A DNA stretch of 50,743 bases from a virus. The notes under the pieces are model-generated. The model saw only the letters and a program-made list of their open reading frames with translations. It had not been told where the DNA came from and searched no databases. The stretch lies in the IMG/VR virus record IMGVR_UViG_3300025308_000004, positions 1 through 50,743 of that record. One strand, 5' to 3'. Numbering within the stretch: position 1 is the first letter of the stretch; the number at the start of each line of letters is the position of its first letter. Position numbers and translations under genes: made by a program. Positions 16,293-25,858 of the stretch are shown here, in pieces.

Positions 16293-17042
16293 TTATGTTG
16301 CATCTTCAATCCAGCCAAACCATGAACCGACTACGGTTGTTGCTTTGTCTGTAACGAATGACATTGCTACGGTTGAACCTTCGTCAAAAACAAGCGGTGG
16401 ACTAAAAGTAAGTCCGCCAGAACCATCTTGAAACCCAGCAGCACCTATGGGAAAAAATATACTGTCCGCCGTGTAATCGTGTCCGTCAAAGTGGCAACTT
16501 GCCATATAAATCTTTGTACCTGCTGCTGCCGCGCCACTGATTGACCCAGCATACATACTAGTAACCATCAGCCGCTTACCGGCTGGAACCATGCGCACAC
16601 TAGACGAGCAGCGCACACCCCCCGCTACAATCTGCGAGTAAACTTGCCCTCCGTTCGATGCTGTTATTATTCCCGCCGCAGCTTTTCCTGATCCGTAAGT
16701 CCGCATGTGCATGCATTCAACGAATCGGATGTTTGTCGCCACAGAAAGAACAGGGGTCAGTCCATTTGTCGTAATTGTCTCAATTTGCCGAGCAAGGTTT
16801 GCGTCGAGATAGTGTAGGTCAAACGTGCGAATTCCTGTTCCGGCAGCAGCGTCATTTGCGGATGTGCTGACTACGGATATTTGTATTCCGGCCGCTGGCG
16901 GAAGCGCATATACCCCATCCGGCCAAAGAATGTTTGTTTCTGCTCCTACCGTAACTCGTTCTCCATATGCTCCATACGGCTCTGCGCCGGTAATGTGCCC
17001 ACGCGCAACAGCAAGTTCATAATCACCAGGTACAAAACTCAT
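16293..17042 (-). CDS. virion structural protein, 249 aa
   Basis: ATG at 17042 overlaps the upstream stop (ATGA) and has GGGGA before it, so the longer frame to 17072 is not used. Beta-rich, Gly/Ala/Thr-rich protein ending in TVVGSWFGWIEDAT. Located between the ejection and fibre genes; likely a tail or fibre-adaptor component. Family not recognised. Confidence 0.6.
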   Translation of the reverse strand: MSFVPGDYELAVARGHITGAEPYGAYGERVTVGAETNILWPDGVYALPPAAGIQISVVSTSANDAAAGTGIRTFDLHYLDANLARQIETITTNGLTPVLSVATNIRFVECMHMRTYGSGKAAAGIITASNGGQVYSQIVAGGVRCSSSVRMVPAGKRLMVTSMYAGSISGAAAAGTKIYMASCHFDGHDYTADSIFFPIGAAGFQDGSGGLTFSPPLVFDEGSTVAMSFVTDKATTVVGSWFGWIEDAT

Positions 17043-17464
17043 ACGATTCCCCAAGTTGTAGATGTCAAGCATTTGAAGGTGATCGACTCTCCCCTGCTTG
17101 TCATGGTCAAAGATGTTTCAGTCGCGCTAGTTATTGCTGGGAATGTATCCGCCCCAGCGCAAGCAACAATACAAGTTCCGGCCGTGGAAAATATCACAGT
17201 CCAGATTTTCCCAATCCGTTCGGTCGAGGCAGCAGGAAGAGTTATCGTTAACCCGTCGGTACCTACTACAACAGTTCCGTGAGTGTCATCTAATGCGGTA
17301 CTGACAGAAACGCTCGTTACGGTGTGTTCTCTATCGAATTCAGAGATGACTACATTCGCACCAGCGCGCAGATTCTCGAACCATTTAAGCCACTGCCACG
17401 GCGCAACCGCACTCCCGTTTGATACGGGATAGTTTTCGCCTTTGGGAGATGGTGAGATTAGCAT
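17039..17464 (-). CDS. tail-associated beta-sandwich protein, 141 aa
   Basis: Start overlaps the stop of the tiny gene upstream (TAATG). After a WQWLKWFENLR segment comes a beta-rich domain (TLPAASTERIGKIWTVIF...) seen in small phage fibre-adaptor or neck proteins. Function inferred from position only. Confidence 0.55.
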   Translation of the reverse strand: MLISPSPKGENYPVSNGSAVAPWQWLKWFENLRAGANVVISEFDREHTVTSVSVSTALDDTHGTVVVGTDGLTITLPAASTERIGKIWTVIFSTAGTCIVACAGADTFPAITSATETSLTMTSRGESITFKCLTSTTWGIV

Positions 17465-17598
17465 TATCTTTTCTTGAGCAAAAATTCACTTACCGACGAT
17501 GGCAAAGTGCGCTTAATAATTATCAATAGCATCTTGTAACTAGCAAGAAATACTGCCATCACAATAGGCTTTAATACCATAGAGATTAAGGCTGTCAT
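17464..17598 (-). CDS. tiny membrane protein, 44 aa
   Basis: Fits exactly between its neighbours with an ATGA overlap upstream (17598-17595) and TAATG downstream. One transmembrane helix (PIVMAVFLASYKMLLIIIK) with a Lys/Arg-rich tail. Might be a minor virion or membrane-insertion peptide. Confidence 0.5.
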   Translation of the reverse strand: MTALISMVLKPIVMAVFLASYKMLLIIIKRTLPSSVSEFLLKKR

Positions 17599-19565
17599 TG
17601 CGCTAAATATGGGGCCGTATATCCAGCAGGAGCGAGCAAAGCCCTTGCTGGCGTTTGGAATCGTTCTAGTTCTCCTGGCAATAACTCAGCTAGGGTATTC
17701 GGAACGTTAGCCTGCACCGCCTTTTCTACATTCGACCTTTGCGCGCCGCGCTGTACTGCGCCACGAATTATGTTTGCGCCAGCTTGTGCGAATGGAATCT
17801 TCGAACCTAATATTCCCATAAGTGCATTCTGTACCGGAACTCCGCTATTCGAAGTGCTTACAGCGGACTTTGCAGGAGGCGCATTCATAAACGAACCTAC
17901 TCTGCTCAACTGCTTCAACTCTGCGATTTCTTGAGGCGTATAGAACGCTTTTAAGCGCTCTCCAAGAGAGTCAAGCCCTTTAGCGAATCCGGCGGGTCTA
18001 AATGCCGCATCCTCTGCCGTATTGATGCCATACGCGGCCCTGCGCAGATATTCTCCTATTTGCGCCTTAGCTTGTCTGTATGCTTCTTTATCAACTGAAT
18101 TAAGCACTTTCGCCATGGACTGAACAGACTCAGGTCGCGCTGCTACGATATGGCGTAATACGAATTTATCAGCATCTAAATCGCCATGAGCTGCATCCTT
18201 TAGTGCAGGCAACATATCGTGCATCTTAAATCGCTGTGCAGCAGCTTTAACCGCTGGCGCAAATGCGCCACCTGATGCGTCTGTTTCAGTTACCGTTGTT
18301 TTTACTGCATTGCGCAACTGAGCAAGCGCAGCATTAACAGCTGGGTCGTTACTTTGATTTGCATTGATTACCTTCAATAGCCTGTCAGCCTCTTCAACAG
18401 TGAATAGCTTATTCTGTTTCCCTGTTATAAGACCCAAATCTTCGAAGTTATTGCGAACACCGCTTGGTATTTTGTCTCCAAAATCTCGAAGGACTGTTGC
18501 ATAATCTTGCGCTAATCCTTGCAGCGGAAGTTCCAAATCTTTTCCGGCCGATTGTCTAGCTTGCTGATAAAGACTAGACACCTGTTTACTCATAGCTGTG
18601 TCTGCTGCCTCTAATGCGCCGCCAATCTGCGCGCCAGCCTGATACCTTTCGCCTGCTCCTGTAGCGAATTTACCGATGTTTGCGCGAAGTGCGTTTTCTT
18701 GCTCTGTCATTAGTGCAGATATAGGCTCCCCTACTCCTGCTACACCGCGCAGATTCTGTTCTGTTGCGTATTGTATAGGGTCTCTGGTAATCTGCCCTAG
18801 CGTCGGCTTAATTCCTGCGCTTTCAAATTCTCTAGCCCTCATTGCAGCTTTAACGTCAAGGTTCTTCCCTTGTTCCAACGATGCAGAAACTTGATTTCGT
18901 AATTGCTGCGCATAATCACTCGGCAAGTCTGCAATTGACTGACCAGAATCTCTTAGAGTGGAATTAATCGCCTCATCAATTTGTTCTGGAGTGGTTGCAA
19001 CTCCACGCGAACCAAATTTGTTAGCCAGATATGTTCCAGCTGCGCTTGCTATCTTTTGACCAATTGCGCCAAGCCCTGCGCCTAGTACGCCTTGAAATGC
19101 GCGCTCAGGAATACCAGAAGCCCTATCTTCCCCGACAGGTTGAAGAGCCATATATCCACCACCAACTGCGGCAGCTTGTTTAGCCGTTGAAGGTGCTATT
19201 AGTGCCTTTGCTCCTGTTAGCCCTGCCCGAACCATACCAGCGCCGCCTAATGCTAAAGGAGCTATATTCCCAGCAATCGTAGCCGCTATAGGGGCTTGCT
19301 CTTCCATTTGCTGCCATGACTGAAGATTTGATCGTTCGTCAGGAGAAAGCCCGGCGATAAGTTCTTTCGCGCCGTAATATGTTTTCACCATTGGCGCGGC
19401 AAAACCTACCAAGCTTCTGTCAATAGTGTCAGCAGTATCCATCTGACTTCCAGGAGTAGCTTGAATTGACTGAATTTTCGGCTTTTGCGATTCAGCCAAG
19501 TAAGCATCTGGGTCGAATGTCACAGATTGTGATGTTGCAAGATATTCGTCAGGATCAAAGGCCAT
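17595..19565 (-). CDS. putative DNA-ejection protein, gp16 position
   Basis: 656 aa, Ala/Gln-rich, largely helical with hydrophobic patches (APIAATIAGNIAPLALGGAGMV near 95-116; GVLGAGLGAIGQ). Starts with two copies of a FDPDEYLA/SQ motif. Third of three consecutive large proteins between the gp10-like gene and the fibre, the position of P22 gp7-gp20-gp16 ejection proteins, which leave the capsid and form a conduit. Assigned by synteny and composition; no lysozyme motif seen. Confidence 0.6.
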   Translation of the reverse strand: MAFDPDEYLATSQSVTFDPDAYLAESQKPKIQSIQATPGSQMDTADTIDRSLVGFAAPMVKTYYGAKELIAGLSPDERSNLQSWQQMEEQAPIAATIAGNIAPLALGGAGMVRAGLTGAKALIAPSTAKQAAAVGGGYMALQPVGEDRASGIPERAFQGVLGAGLGAIGQKIASAAGTYLANKFGSRGVATTPEQIDEAINSTLRDSGQSIADLPSDYAQQLRNQVSASLEQGKNLDVKAAMRAREFESAGIKPTLGQITRDPIQYATEQNLRGVAGVGEPISALMTEQENALRANIGKFATGAGERYQAGAQIGGALEAADTAMSKQVSSLYQQARQSAGKDLELPLQGLAQDYATVLRDFGDKIPSGVRNNFEDLGLITGKQNKLFTVEEADRLLKVINANQSNDPAVNAALAQLRNAVKTTVTETDASGGAFAPAVKAAAQRFKMHDMLPALKDAAHGDLDADKFVLRHIVAARPESVQSMAKVLNSVDKEAYRQAKAQIGEYLRRAAYGINTAEDAAFRPAGFAKGLDSLGERLKAFYTPQEIAELKQLSRVGSFMNAPPAKSAVSTSNSGVPVQNALMGILGSKIPFAQAGANIIRGAVQRGAQRSNVEKAVQANVPNTLAELLPGELERFQTPARALLAPAGYTAPYLAQ

Positions 19566-19567
19566 GA

Positions 19568-20752
19568 TTACATCCCATGCAAAGAAAGTATTTTTGCTGC
19601 ACGCGGATCATTCGGATTTGCTCTTGCCCATGCAATAGCCTCGGCATCGCGTCCGGCAGGTTGTTTAGGTTTTGCTATTTCTCTCTGCGTATTGATATAG
19701 TCCTGACCTTCTGTTCCTGCCAATTTACCAAGTCCGGCTATAGCACGTTCCCTGTTTTGTGCTTTCTGTGCTATTACTTCTTCACTATCTCCGGGCTGAG
19801 GGAAATATTGCTGAGTAGCATTCTCGAATTCATCCTGACCGATGACAGCACCAGACTCTAATCGCAGCACAGCGTTAACAAAATCACGCTGCGCTTGTGC
19901 AAGCTTCTGCTCTTGCGAGCCTGACATCATATTTGCCACTCGGCCAGCAATAGGAACGCTCTGCCAGTATTGCAATGTCTTTGCGCCGCCTGCCATCTCA
20001 GGGCTTATACCTCCAATAATGTCACTAGCCGCTGCTGCGCGACTGCCGAACAATGCAGATTTACCTTGAAACTCCGTTAATGGTTTATCTGCCTTAGGTA
20101 GAGACGATGCAGGTACTTTCCCATAAGCCTGAGATGCAGGGACATAAATAGGTTGACCATTAGGCCCTACAACTTGCACAGGTGTTTCAGGTGCGCGAGG
20201 CCTAATCTGCTGCGGAGTCTCAGTAGCTTTCAGAACTGCATTAGCAAGCGCACGTTTTCCTTCCGGAGAATCTAACGGAATACCGCTCGCAATAAGCAAC
20301 CTCTCAATCTCTGTTTTTTGTTCTGGCTTTACCGGAGTCGTCCATCCTTCAACCTGCTGGAGAACCAACTTCCCTGACTTATCACGCAGCACTGCCTGCC
20401 CGGTAGTTTCATCGAATGCGATCTTTTCGGGGGCTTGGTCTTGCTGATACTTTTGCGCAGCAATGGCGAATTCTGGGCTTACTGCGGCCCGCTTCTGGTG
20501 ATAAAGTTCGATAGGACTCTTGCCAGTCGCCGCAGCCTCTTCGTTCGCCTGTTTCCATAGTTGCATGCCTAGCTCTTTTTCTTGCTCGGCCTGCTGCAAC
20601 TGTTTCAGCTTCATTTCCTGCTCTTGCTGCCCGATCTGGATATTCCGTCGAGCTGCGCGCTTTTCTTCCTGAAAGGCAGGGTCGAAAACTTGTCCGAGCT
20701 GCTGCCCGAAATTTGTATTGAGTCTATTCACGATTCCAGTATCAATCGGCAT
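19568..20752 (-). CDS. putative DNA-ejection protein, gp20 position
   Basis: 394 aa. N-terminal coiled coil rich in Gln/Glu/Lys (QEEKRAARRNIQIGQQEQEM; about 25-75), a Pro/Gln-rich middle and a helical C-terminus ending IAWARANPNDPRAAKILSLHGM. Spaced two bases from each neighbour. Function inferred from the P22-like order. Confidence 0.6.
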   Translation of the reverse strand: MPIDTGIVNRLNTNFGQQLGQVFDPAFQEEKRAARRNIQIGQQEQEMKLKQLQQAEQEKELGMQLWKQANEEAAATGKSPIELYHQKRAAVSPEFAIAAQKYQQDQAPEKIAFDETTGQAVLRDKSGKLVLQQVEGWTTPVKPEQKTEIERLLIASGIPLDSPEGKRALANAVLKATETPQQIRPRAPETPVQVVGPNGQPIYVPASQAYGKVPASSLPKADKPLTEFQGKSALFGSRAAAASDIIGGISPEMAGGAKTLQYWQSVPIAGRVANMMSGSQEQKLAQAQRDFVNAVLRLESGAVIGQDEFENATQQYFPQPGDSEEVIAQKAQNRERAIAGLGKLAGTEGQDYINTQREIAKPKQPAGRDAEAIAWARANPNDPRAAKILSLHGM

Positions 20753-20754
20753 GA

Positions 20755-22656
20755 TTAAGCCCTCGTTTGTTGAGGTGGATTAAACAAATTTGCAAGCGCA
20801 TTACCGGCCCCGAGTATACCGCTTTGCCATGCATTCGCAGAACCAACCGTTCCAGCTGCCTGAGCGTTTCCGATGCCGGTCGTTAGATTCCCGAAATTCG
20901 CGGCATAGTTGGCCCCTTGGTTTGCCATCCCGGATGCGGCAGATTGTCCCGTCTCAGATAAAGAGCCAAGCTGGTTTAGTCGATTGCCATATTCGTTTGT
21001 AGCAAAGTTCTGGCCGTATTCATTAAGCGCCTTTCCTGTAGCTCCGCTGAACAATCCGCCTTTTGCAGCAGCGGAGCGATCGATCGTCTTTTGTCCCTCT
21101 CCGAGCCTGAACTGATATCCGGGGGAATCCATGAGCGCTTGCAGTTGATTTGTAGACGATCCGGTAGTCCCTCCGGGCAATCCCATTAGGTCGAGTTGCG
21201 CGCCTAACGCATTCCTTCCAGCCGTCATCCATGGTTGCTGATTGGCTTGTCCAGTGTCGAACTGCCGACGAAGTTCGGCAAGAGAATTCGCGCCAGATTG
21301 CGCTTGCTGATCTGCGGCATATTGGGCCGCTGCTGCCGCTTCAGACCCGCCATACAGCGATGCCGCCCCAGAAAGCAGGGAGCCGAGCGTATTCGGTGTT
21401 AGCCAACTTCCCCAATCGAAAGACGAATTAGGAGTTACTACTGGAGGAGTTGTCCCGCTTGGTAACGTGGTTCCTGTCGGTGTCGGCGTGCCGGTCGGCG
21501 TAGGAGTCCCGGGCGGAGTTGTTACGTTTGGAGTCGTTACTCCGTTCGGTATGGTGGGTACGTTCGGAAGTGTAAATGGAGTAAGTCCGCCACCTACTGT
21601 GGCTGTAGTTCCCACTACGTTGCCAGTTATAGGATCAAACATCGGCATTGAACCATTAATTAGCGTAGAACCGGCCGCATTTGCTGTCCCAACCCAGTTT
21701 GCCAAATCGCCACCAGCATGAAGTGCCATATCAGTTATTGCACTAGTTCCGCCTAAACCGGCATTTATTGCGGTCTGTGTTAGCCCGGTTCCTGTTCCGC
21801 CTGCGATACCACCGAGTCCCCCTGTTGCTGTAGGCAAGCCAGTCACAGGGTCAAGCAGTGTAAATGGCTGCGTTGCTGCCGAGCCCGCGCCAGCGGGTGA
21901 ATTAATTCCCGTGCCGGCAGTATAAACAAGTGCCGCATCAACCAGCATCGGCGCAATCTCGCGCATGAAAGCCTCGCCGAACGAGGTTCGTCCATACTTT
22001 GCTGTTAAGTCGGCATGAATCTGTGCTGTTGCTGGGTCAGATTGAATCTGCCGTTCCATTGCATCTAGAGCCGCTTGCCCGCCAGCTTGGTTGAATCGCT
22101 GCGCACCGATCTGCGCACCGAGTCGGCTAGTATCATTCTCGGCAGCAGATTTCTTTGCAGCAAGGTCGGCAAAATCGGTAAATAGTTTTTGCGTTTCAAT
22201 CGGTAACTGAGCAAGCGCGGCAGCTTGATCGCCACCCCCTGCACCAGACGCATAAGTTCGCTGTTTCTGGGATTGAATCTGGTCTGGGGTCATCGCCAAG
22301 TTAGACAGGGTATTTGCCGCCGGAGACGTAGCCGAAGCTTGCCCAACCAAGCGCCCATCTTGATATATGTTGCCTGTATTGGGGTCTACAAAATGGCCCA
22401 TTGGAATAAGCGATCCACCAGCCAATCCAGACAGGGTATTTGTTGCAGGAGATGATGACGAAGTAACAGTAGGAGCGACTGCGGTATTAGTAACCGCTTG
22501 ACGCGCAGCCAGTTCAGGTGCAGCCGCCTGCTGGAACATGGCAATTTCTGACGGGTCAATCTCTGCCCCGAACATCTGCGTCCAAGCGTCAATTACTGCC
22601 TGACTTTCAGGGGCGCGGCCTAGATACGTTTGATACAATTCTGCTACTGTTGGCAT
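20755..22656 (-). CDS. putative ejection/internal virion protein, gp7 position
   Basis: 633 aa. N-terminus LYQTYLGRAPESQAVIDAW is DUF4214-like, the same module found in the C1 protease tail. A Gly/Pro/Thr spacer with TPTGTPTPTGTTLP (about 390-405) follows. The C-terminal 200 residues (SPGYQFRLGEGQKTIDRSA, GLFSGATGKALNEYGQNFA) match a family widespread in podoviral and siphoviral ejection/tail genes. Confidence 0.68.
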   Translation of the reverse strand: MPTVAELYQTYLGRAPESQAVIDAWTQMFGAEIDPSEIAMFQQAAAPELAARQAVTNTAVAPTVTSSSSPATNTLSGLAGGSLIPMGHFVDPNTGNIYQDGRLVGQASATSPAANTLSNLAMTPDQIQSQKQRTYASGAGGGDQAAALAQLPIETQKLFTDFADLAAKKSAAENDTSRLGAQIGAQRFNQAGGQAALDAMERQIQSDPATAQIHADLTAKYGRTSFGEAFMREIAPMLVDAALVYTAGTGINSPAGAGSAATQPFTLLDPVTGLPTATGGLGGIAGGTGTGLTQTAINAGLGGTSAITDMALHAGGDLANWVGTANAAGSTLINGSMPMFDPITGNVVGTTATVGGGLTPFTLPNVPTIPNGVTTPNVTTPPGTPTPTGTPTPTGTTLPSGTTPPVVTPNSSFDWGSWLTPNTLGSLLSGAASLYGGSEAAAAAQYAADQQAQSGANSLAELRRQFDTGQANQQPWMTAGRNALGAQLDLMGLPGGTTGSSTNQLQALMDSPGYQFRLGEGQKTIDRSAAAKGGLFSGATGKALNEYGQNFATNEYGNRLNQLGSLSETGQSAASGMANQGANYAANFGNLTTGIGNAQAAGTVGSANAWQSGILGAGNALANLFNPPQQTRA

Positions 22657-22668
22657 GTCTAAACTCCT

Positions 22669-24078
22669 TTATTCTACGTCAACGCCTGTAAGCACTATCT
22701 TTACAGGATCAGTTCCAGACAATTCCCATATTCTTCCGCAAGTATCAGAGTTTTTATTCATCCCCAATCTGCGCCATTCGCAATGAATCCCGTAATTGCC
22801 AATCTGACCAAGTGACCGCCATACTTCATTGCTCCACGTTTTCCCTCGATCATCCGACCATCTAAGCATCACCTGCGGATCGGAACCTTGCCCAGACGAA
22901 AGGCCGACCCCCATCTCTCCGTTAAGGGTTAATCTTGAGTATCGTCTGTATGCTTTGCTTGTCTTATCCTGCCATGATCTGAGCCACTTTCTAGGCTCAG
23001 TTCCGTTCGAATACTTGTCCAGAGACATCGAATAAATCCGACCCTCTGAGTAGTCGCAAACTAGATGCTTTCCGGCAAAGAAAGCGTATTCCTGCGCCTC
23101 CCATCTTGTGTATTCACCATCAACAAAATTCGATGCCTGATGCCACAAGTTAGTTACGAAGTTGTAAACCCACGTTTGCTGCCCTGTCGGGAAGGTTATG
23201 ACGTAAAAATAATTTCCTTCCATCTGGAAAGTGAATGCAATCGCATCAGAAATATCCGTCATTTTCTGAATGTGATAATTTACCTCGTGCGTCGATATTG
23301 GCTCTGCCGTGTATCCGTTTAGTCGGTAAACGATCCCGCTTCCTGATTCGTCTTTTCCCAGCCAGCACACTACACCGCGAACCTTCGCGATTGAATATGT
23401 AGCCGCACAGCCAACATCGAACGTCCCTGACTGATTCCTTGCAAGCGGGAAAGTCGCATTACCAGAGTTGTAAAATACCTCTCCGGAGGTCTCCCCGAAT
23501 ACGATCAATTCGCGATGCGTAACAATCGTTCCGACGTTGAAATCCGGGTCTCCTTCTGCGCTAGAGAATTCCAGCGCATCCCACGTTGAACCCGCATAAA
23601 GACCGGAGATATAGAATTTCTGTGTCAGCGGGTCGTAGCAGATAAAATATCCATCCAGAAACGAAACCGTTTTAGTCCCATTCGGGAAAGCAGGAGCTGC
23701 TATCTGAACCAGCGCATTCGTCGCAAACGTGAAAATCCATCCATCAGTTCCGTTCACGATAATCAGTTCAAAACCGTTATCCGTCATCCTCGATACGGTT
23801 GCTGATGTAATCGATCCTCGGCTAGTCAGACTCAAAATACCTAACGTGTTGATAACCTCGTAAAGAACAGCCCCCACGACAGTGAAGCATCGCCCATTTG
23901 CAGCGGTGTAAATACCTGATGCTATCTGAGCCGGGAACAGTTCTGGTGTAAGCCCAACCCAGCCATAAAATGCGCTTACCCCGCCTTGCGATTTCATCAG
24001 GAATAGATTTATCAGGCGATTGGCCGCTACTGCGCTCGATCTGCCTGAATCACTACCGCCGAGGAATGGAGATTTCAC
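22669..24078 (-). CDS. P22 gp10-like tail hub / DNA-stabilisation protein
   Basis: 469 aa; GTG start with AAGGG upstream. N-terminal NRLINLFLMKSQGG...FYGWVGLTPE and repeated beta-propeller-like blades (FLDGYFICYDPLTQKFYISGL, VHREL-type segments, TWVYNFVTNLWHQAS) match the packaged-DNA stabilisation family. In P22 gp10 closes the portal after packaging together with gp4. Confidence 0.85.
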   Translation of the reverse strand: MKSPFLGGSDSGRSSAVAANRLINLFLMKSQGGVSAFYGWVGLTPELFPAQIASGIYTAANGRCFTVVGAVLYEVINTLGILSLTSRGSITSATVSRMTDNGFELIIVNGTDGWIFTFATNALVQIAAPAFPNGTKTVSFLDGYFICYDPLTQKFYISGLYAGSTWDALEFSSAEGDPDFNVGTIVTHRELIVFGETSGEVFYNSGNATFPLARNQSGTFDVGCAATYSIAKVRGVVCWLGKDESGSGIVYRLNGYTAEPISTHEVNYHIQKMTDISDAIAFTFQMEGNYFYVITFPTGQQTWVYNFVTNLWHQASNFVDGEYTRWEAQEYAFFAGKHLVCDYSEGRIYSMSLDKYSNGTEPRKWLRSWQDKTSKAYRRYSRLTLNGEMGVGLSSGQGSDPQVMLRWSDDRGKTWSNEVWRSLGQIGNYGIHCEWRRLGMNKNSDTCGRIWELSGTDPVKIVLTGVDVE

Positions 24079-24090
24079 TTCGCGCCCTTA

Positions 24091-24582
24091 TTAGCGAGCG
24101 CGTCTGGCGCGCAGTGTGCCAAATACGCCAACAGTGCCGGCGGAAAAAACATCACCAGCGACAAGATGAATAGTTGCATTCGCGGCGAGACTCACACGCA
24201 CCGGGCCGACGATGGTTACGTAGTTTCCGGTTACGGTAGTTCCGAATGTCGCATTCTGCGTAACCGACGAATCAGCCGATACCCCAGACCCGCCAGCTTG
24301 TGCCGGGAAAGTGTCGGCAGTCGGAGAAATCGCTGCGCCGTAAGCCGTTGCAGTTGTTCCAGTCAGCACGCGATTGATTACACCGGACACTTCCCAGTCG
24401 CCGGGAGTCAATGCCAATGTGGTAACGTCAACCGGGGTCGCGGTCGTTTCAGCTACCGCATCACCGATTGCGACGGTAGAGGTCTTTACCTCACCGATGA
24501 TGCCTGCGGCGGCGTTGTCATTGGTCGTTGTTCCTTCAACAAGGTTGGATGCAACTTGTGGAAATACATTTGGGAATGCCAT
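24091..24582 (-). CDS. minor virion protein, 163 aa
   Basis: Thr/Ala/Val-rich beta-sandwich with the terminal motif AGTVGVFGTLRARRAR, a pattern seen in small phage capsid- or neck-associated proteins. The C-terminal TVGVFGTL motif is shared with the 234-aa protein at 25859-26563. Role inferred from location. Confidence 0.6.
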   Translation of the reverse strand: MAFPNVFPQVASNLVEGTTTNDNAAAGIIGEVKTSTVAIGDAVAETTATPVDVTTLALTPGDWEVSGVINRVLTGTTATAYGAAISPTADTFPAQAGGSGVSADSSVTQNATFGTTVTGNYVTIVGPVRVSLAANATIHLVAGDVFSAGTVGVFGTLRARRAR

Positions 24583-24584
24583 GA

Positions 24585-24863
24585 TTAGCTCACCAAGTAA
24601 ATGTCGTTAGCGGCTCCCGTGAGCCGGATATGGGATATTGGTGCGTTGACTACCAGAATCTGCATCGTCGCAGATTGAACATCTACAGCAGGAGTAAAGT
24701 ATTCAACTCCGTTATCAGTGGACAGTTCAATCAACCGACCGGCATCACTAGATTTCAGTGTGATACTTCCTGGAATCTGCATGTCTTTTGGAACAGGGAT
24801 TACCAGCGGATCAGTTGATACAAGTGCCGATTTGATTACCGGCATGGTTTGGTTTTGTGCCAT
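24585..24863 (-). CDS. minor virion protein, 92 aa
   Basis: Good ribosome-binding site (GAAAGGAAGC). Short beta-rich protein with GSITLKSSDAGRLIELSTDNGVEYF. Two-base spacing to the next gene. Unknown precise function. Confidence 0.55.
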   Translation of the reverse strand: MAQNQTMPVIKSALVSTDPLVIPVPKDMQIPGSITLKSSDAGRLIELSTDNGVEYFTPAVDVQSATMQILVVNAPISHIRLTGAANDIYLVS

Positions 24864-24878
24864 CGTGCTTCCTTTCGT

Positions 24879-25805
24879 TTAGACGGTGTAAGCGTTATTT
24901 CGGTAGCCCCCAACTCCGGTCGGCATGCCTAGGACTCCAACCTTGAGATTGGCGCGTTTCCACGTTCTAAGGGAGTTATTCGCTTTAACTCTGATCCTGC
25001 TATATTCAGGTTCTTGTACGCCGAAAATATCCATCAACTCCGCAGCGAGACAATCTACTAGAACCTTTTGCATCCCCATCGGTAAAGTAAGAGTGCTTGT
25101 AAGTGTCATAGAAGCAAACCCATTAACCGGAGTTTCCCTAACCAACAAATGCAATTCCGCTCCATTAGATGCAGGCCACAAATACAGAGTCCCGATATTT
25201 GTATTCGATTGGAGATAAAAACACTTCGATGGATATCCTTCTGTCGTCTTCACCGATTGTCCGCTGTATTCTTCAAAAGATGGAGCGAACCCAATCAGGA
25301 AGTCAGTGCCTCCAAACCTACAGAACGAACCTTCTTCGATGCGTTGCGGCATAGGAGCTGTGATCTGCGCGCCTGCAAGGATAGTTCCTGTAGCCGGCGT
25401 AGTAAGCCCAGCAGTGGACTCAAAAGTAAACGCCGTATCAGAGGTAACGGTTATTGTTTGCAGCCCGTTGTAACCTGACTCAACAGCTCCAGAAATAACT
25501 ATCTTGCTTCCTGTTGAGAACCCATGCGAAGTGGTGAACGTAACAGTTACCGTCGTCCCTGTTTGCGTCATAGTCAAAACAGCGTGACTAGAACCAATCG
25601 TTACGAATTGATCTCCGACTGATGGAGTATAGACGTACTCTCTAAGCCCTACGGTATCTTGTGGGCTTAGTTGGAAGTAATCCAGAAGGTTAATAAACGC
25701 AGTAAGCCCTGCATTCATGTCTTCTGAGGGCGGAGATGTGCCGCCGGAGTCAATGCTCAGAGTCTGCTGTAACGCTTGGATGATGATTGATTGCGCGGTT
25801 GCCAT
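24879..25805 (-). CDS. P22 gp4-like tail accessory factor with inserted beta domain
   Basis: 308 aa; ATG at 25805 with AAGGAGG upstream is preferred to the TTG at 25811. Residues 1-55 (ATAQSIIIQALQQTL...DMNAGLTAFINLLDYFQLSP) match gp4-type head-completion proteins. Residues about 70-145 (VTVTFTTSHGFSTGSKIVISG...) are a beta module often seen in tail proteins and absent from P22 gp4. The C-terminal helical end (RIRVKANNSLRTWKRANL) is family-like. Binds the portal ring. Confidence 0.75.
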   Translation of the reverse strand: MATAQSIIIQALQQTLSIDSGGTSPPSEDMNAGLTAFINLLDYFQLSPQDTVGLREYVYTPSVGDQFVTIGSSHAVLTMTQTGTTVTVTFTTSHGFSTGSKIVISGAVESGYNGLQTITVTSDTAFTFESTAGLTTPATGTILAGAQITAPMPQRIEEGSFCRFGGTDFLIGFAPSFEEYSGQSVKTTEGYPSKCFYLQSNTNIGTLYLWPASNGAELHLLVRETPVNGFASMTLTSTLTLPMGMQKVLVDCLAAELMDIFGVQEPEYSRIRVKANNSLRTWKRANLKVGVLGMPTGVGGYRNNAYTV

Positions 25806-25858
25806 TAGCAAGCCTCCTTAATGCTGCGCCCTTGTTAGAAGGCGCAGGTTAAACAGGC

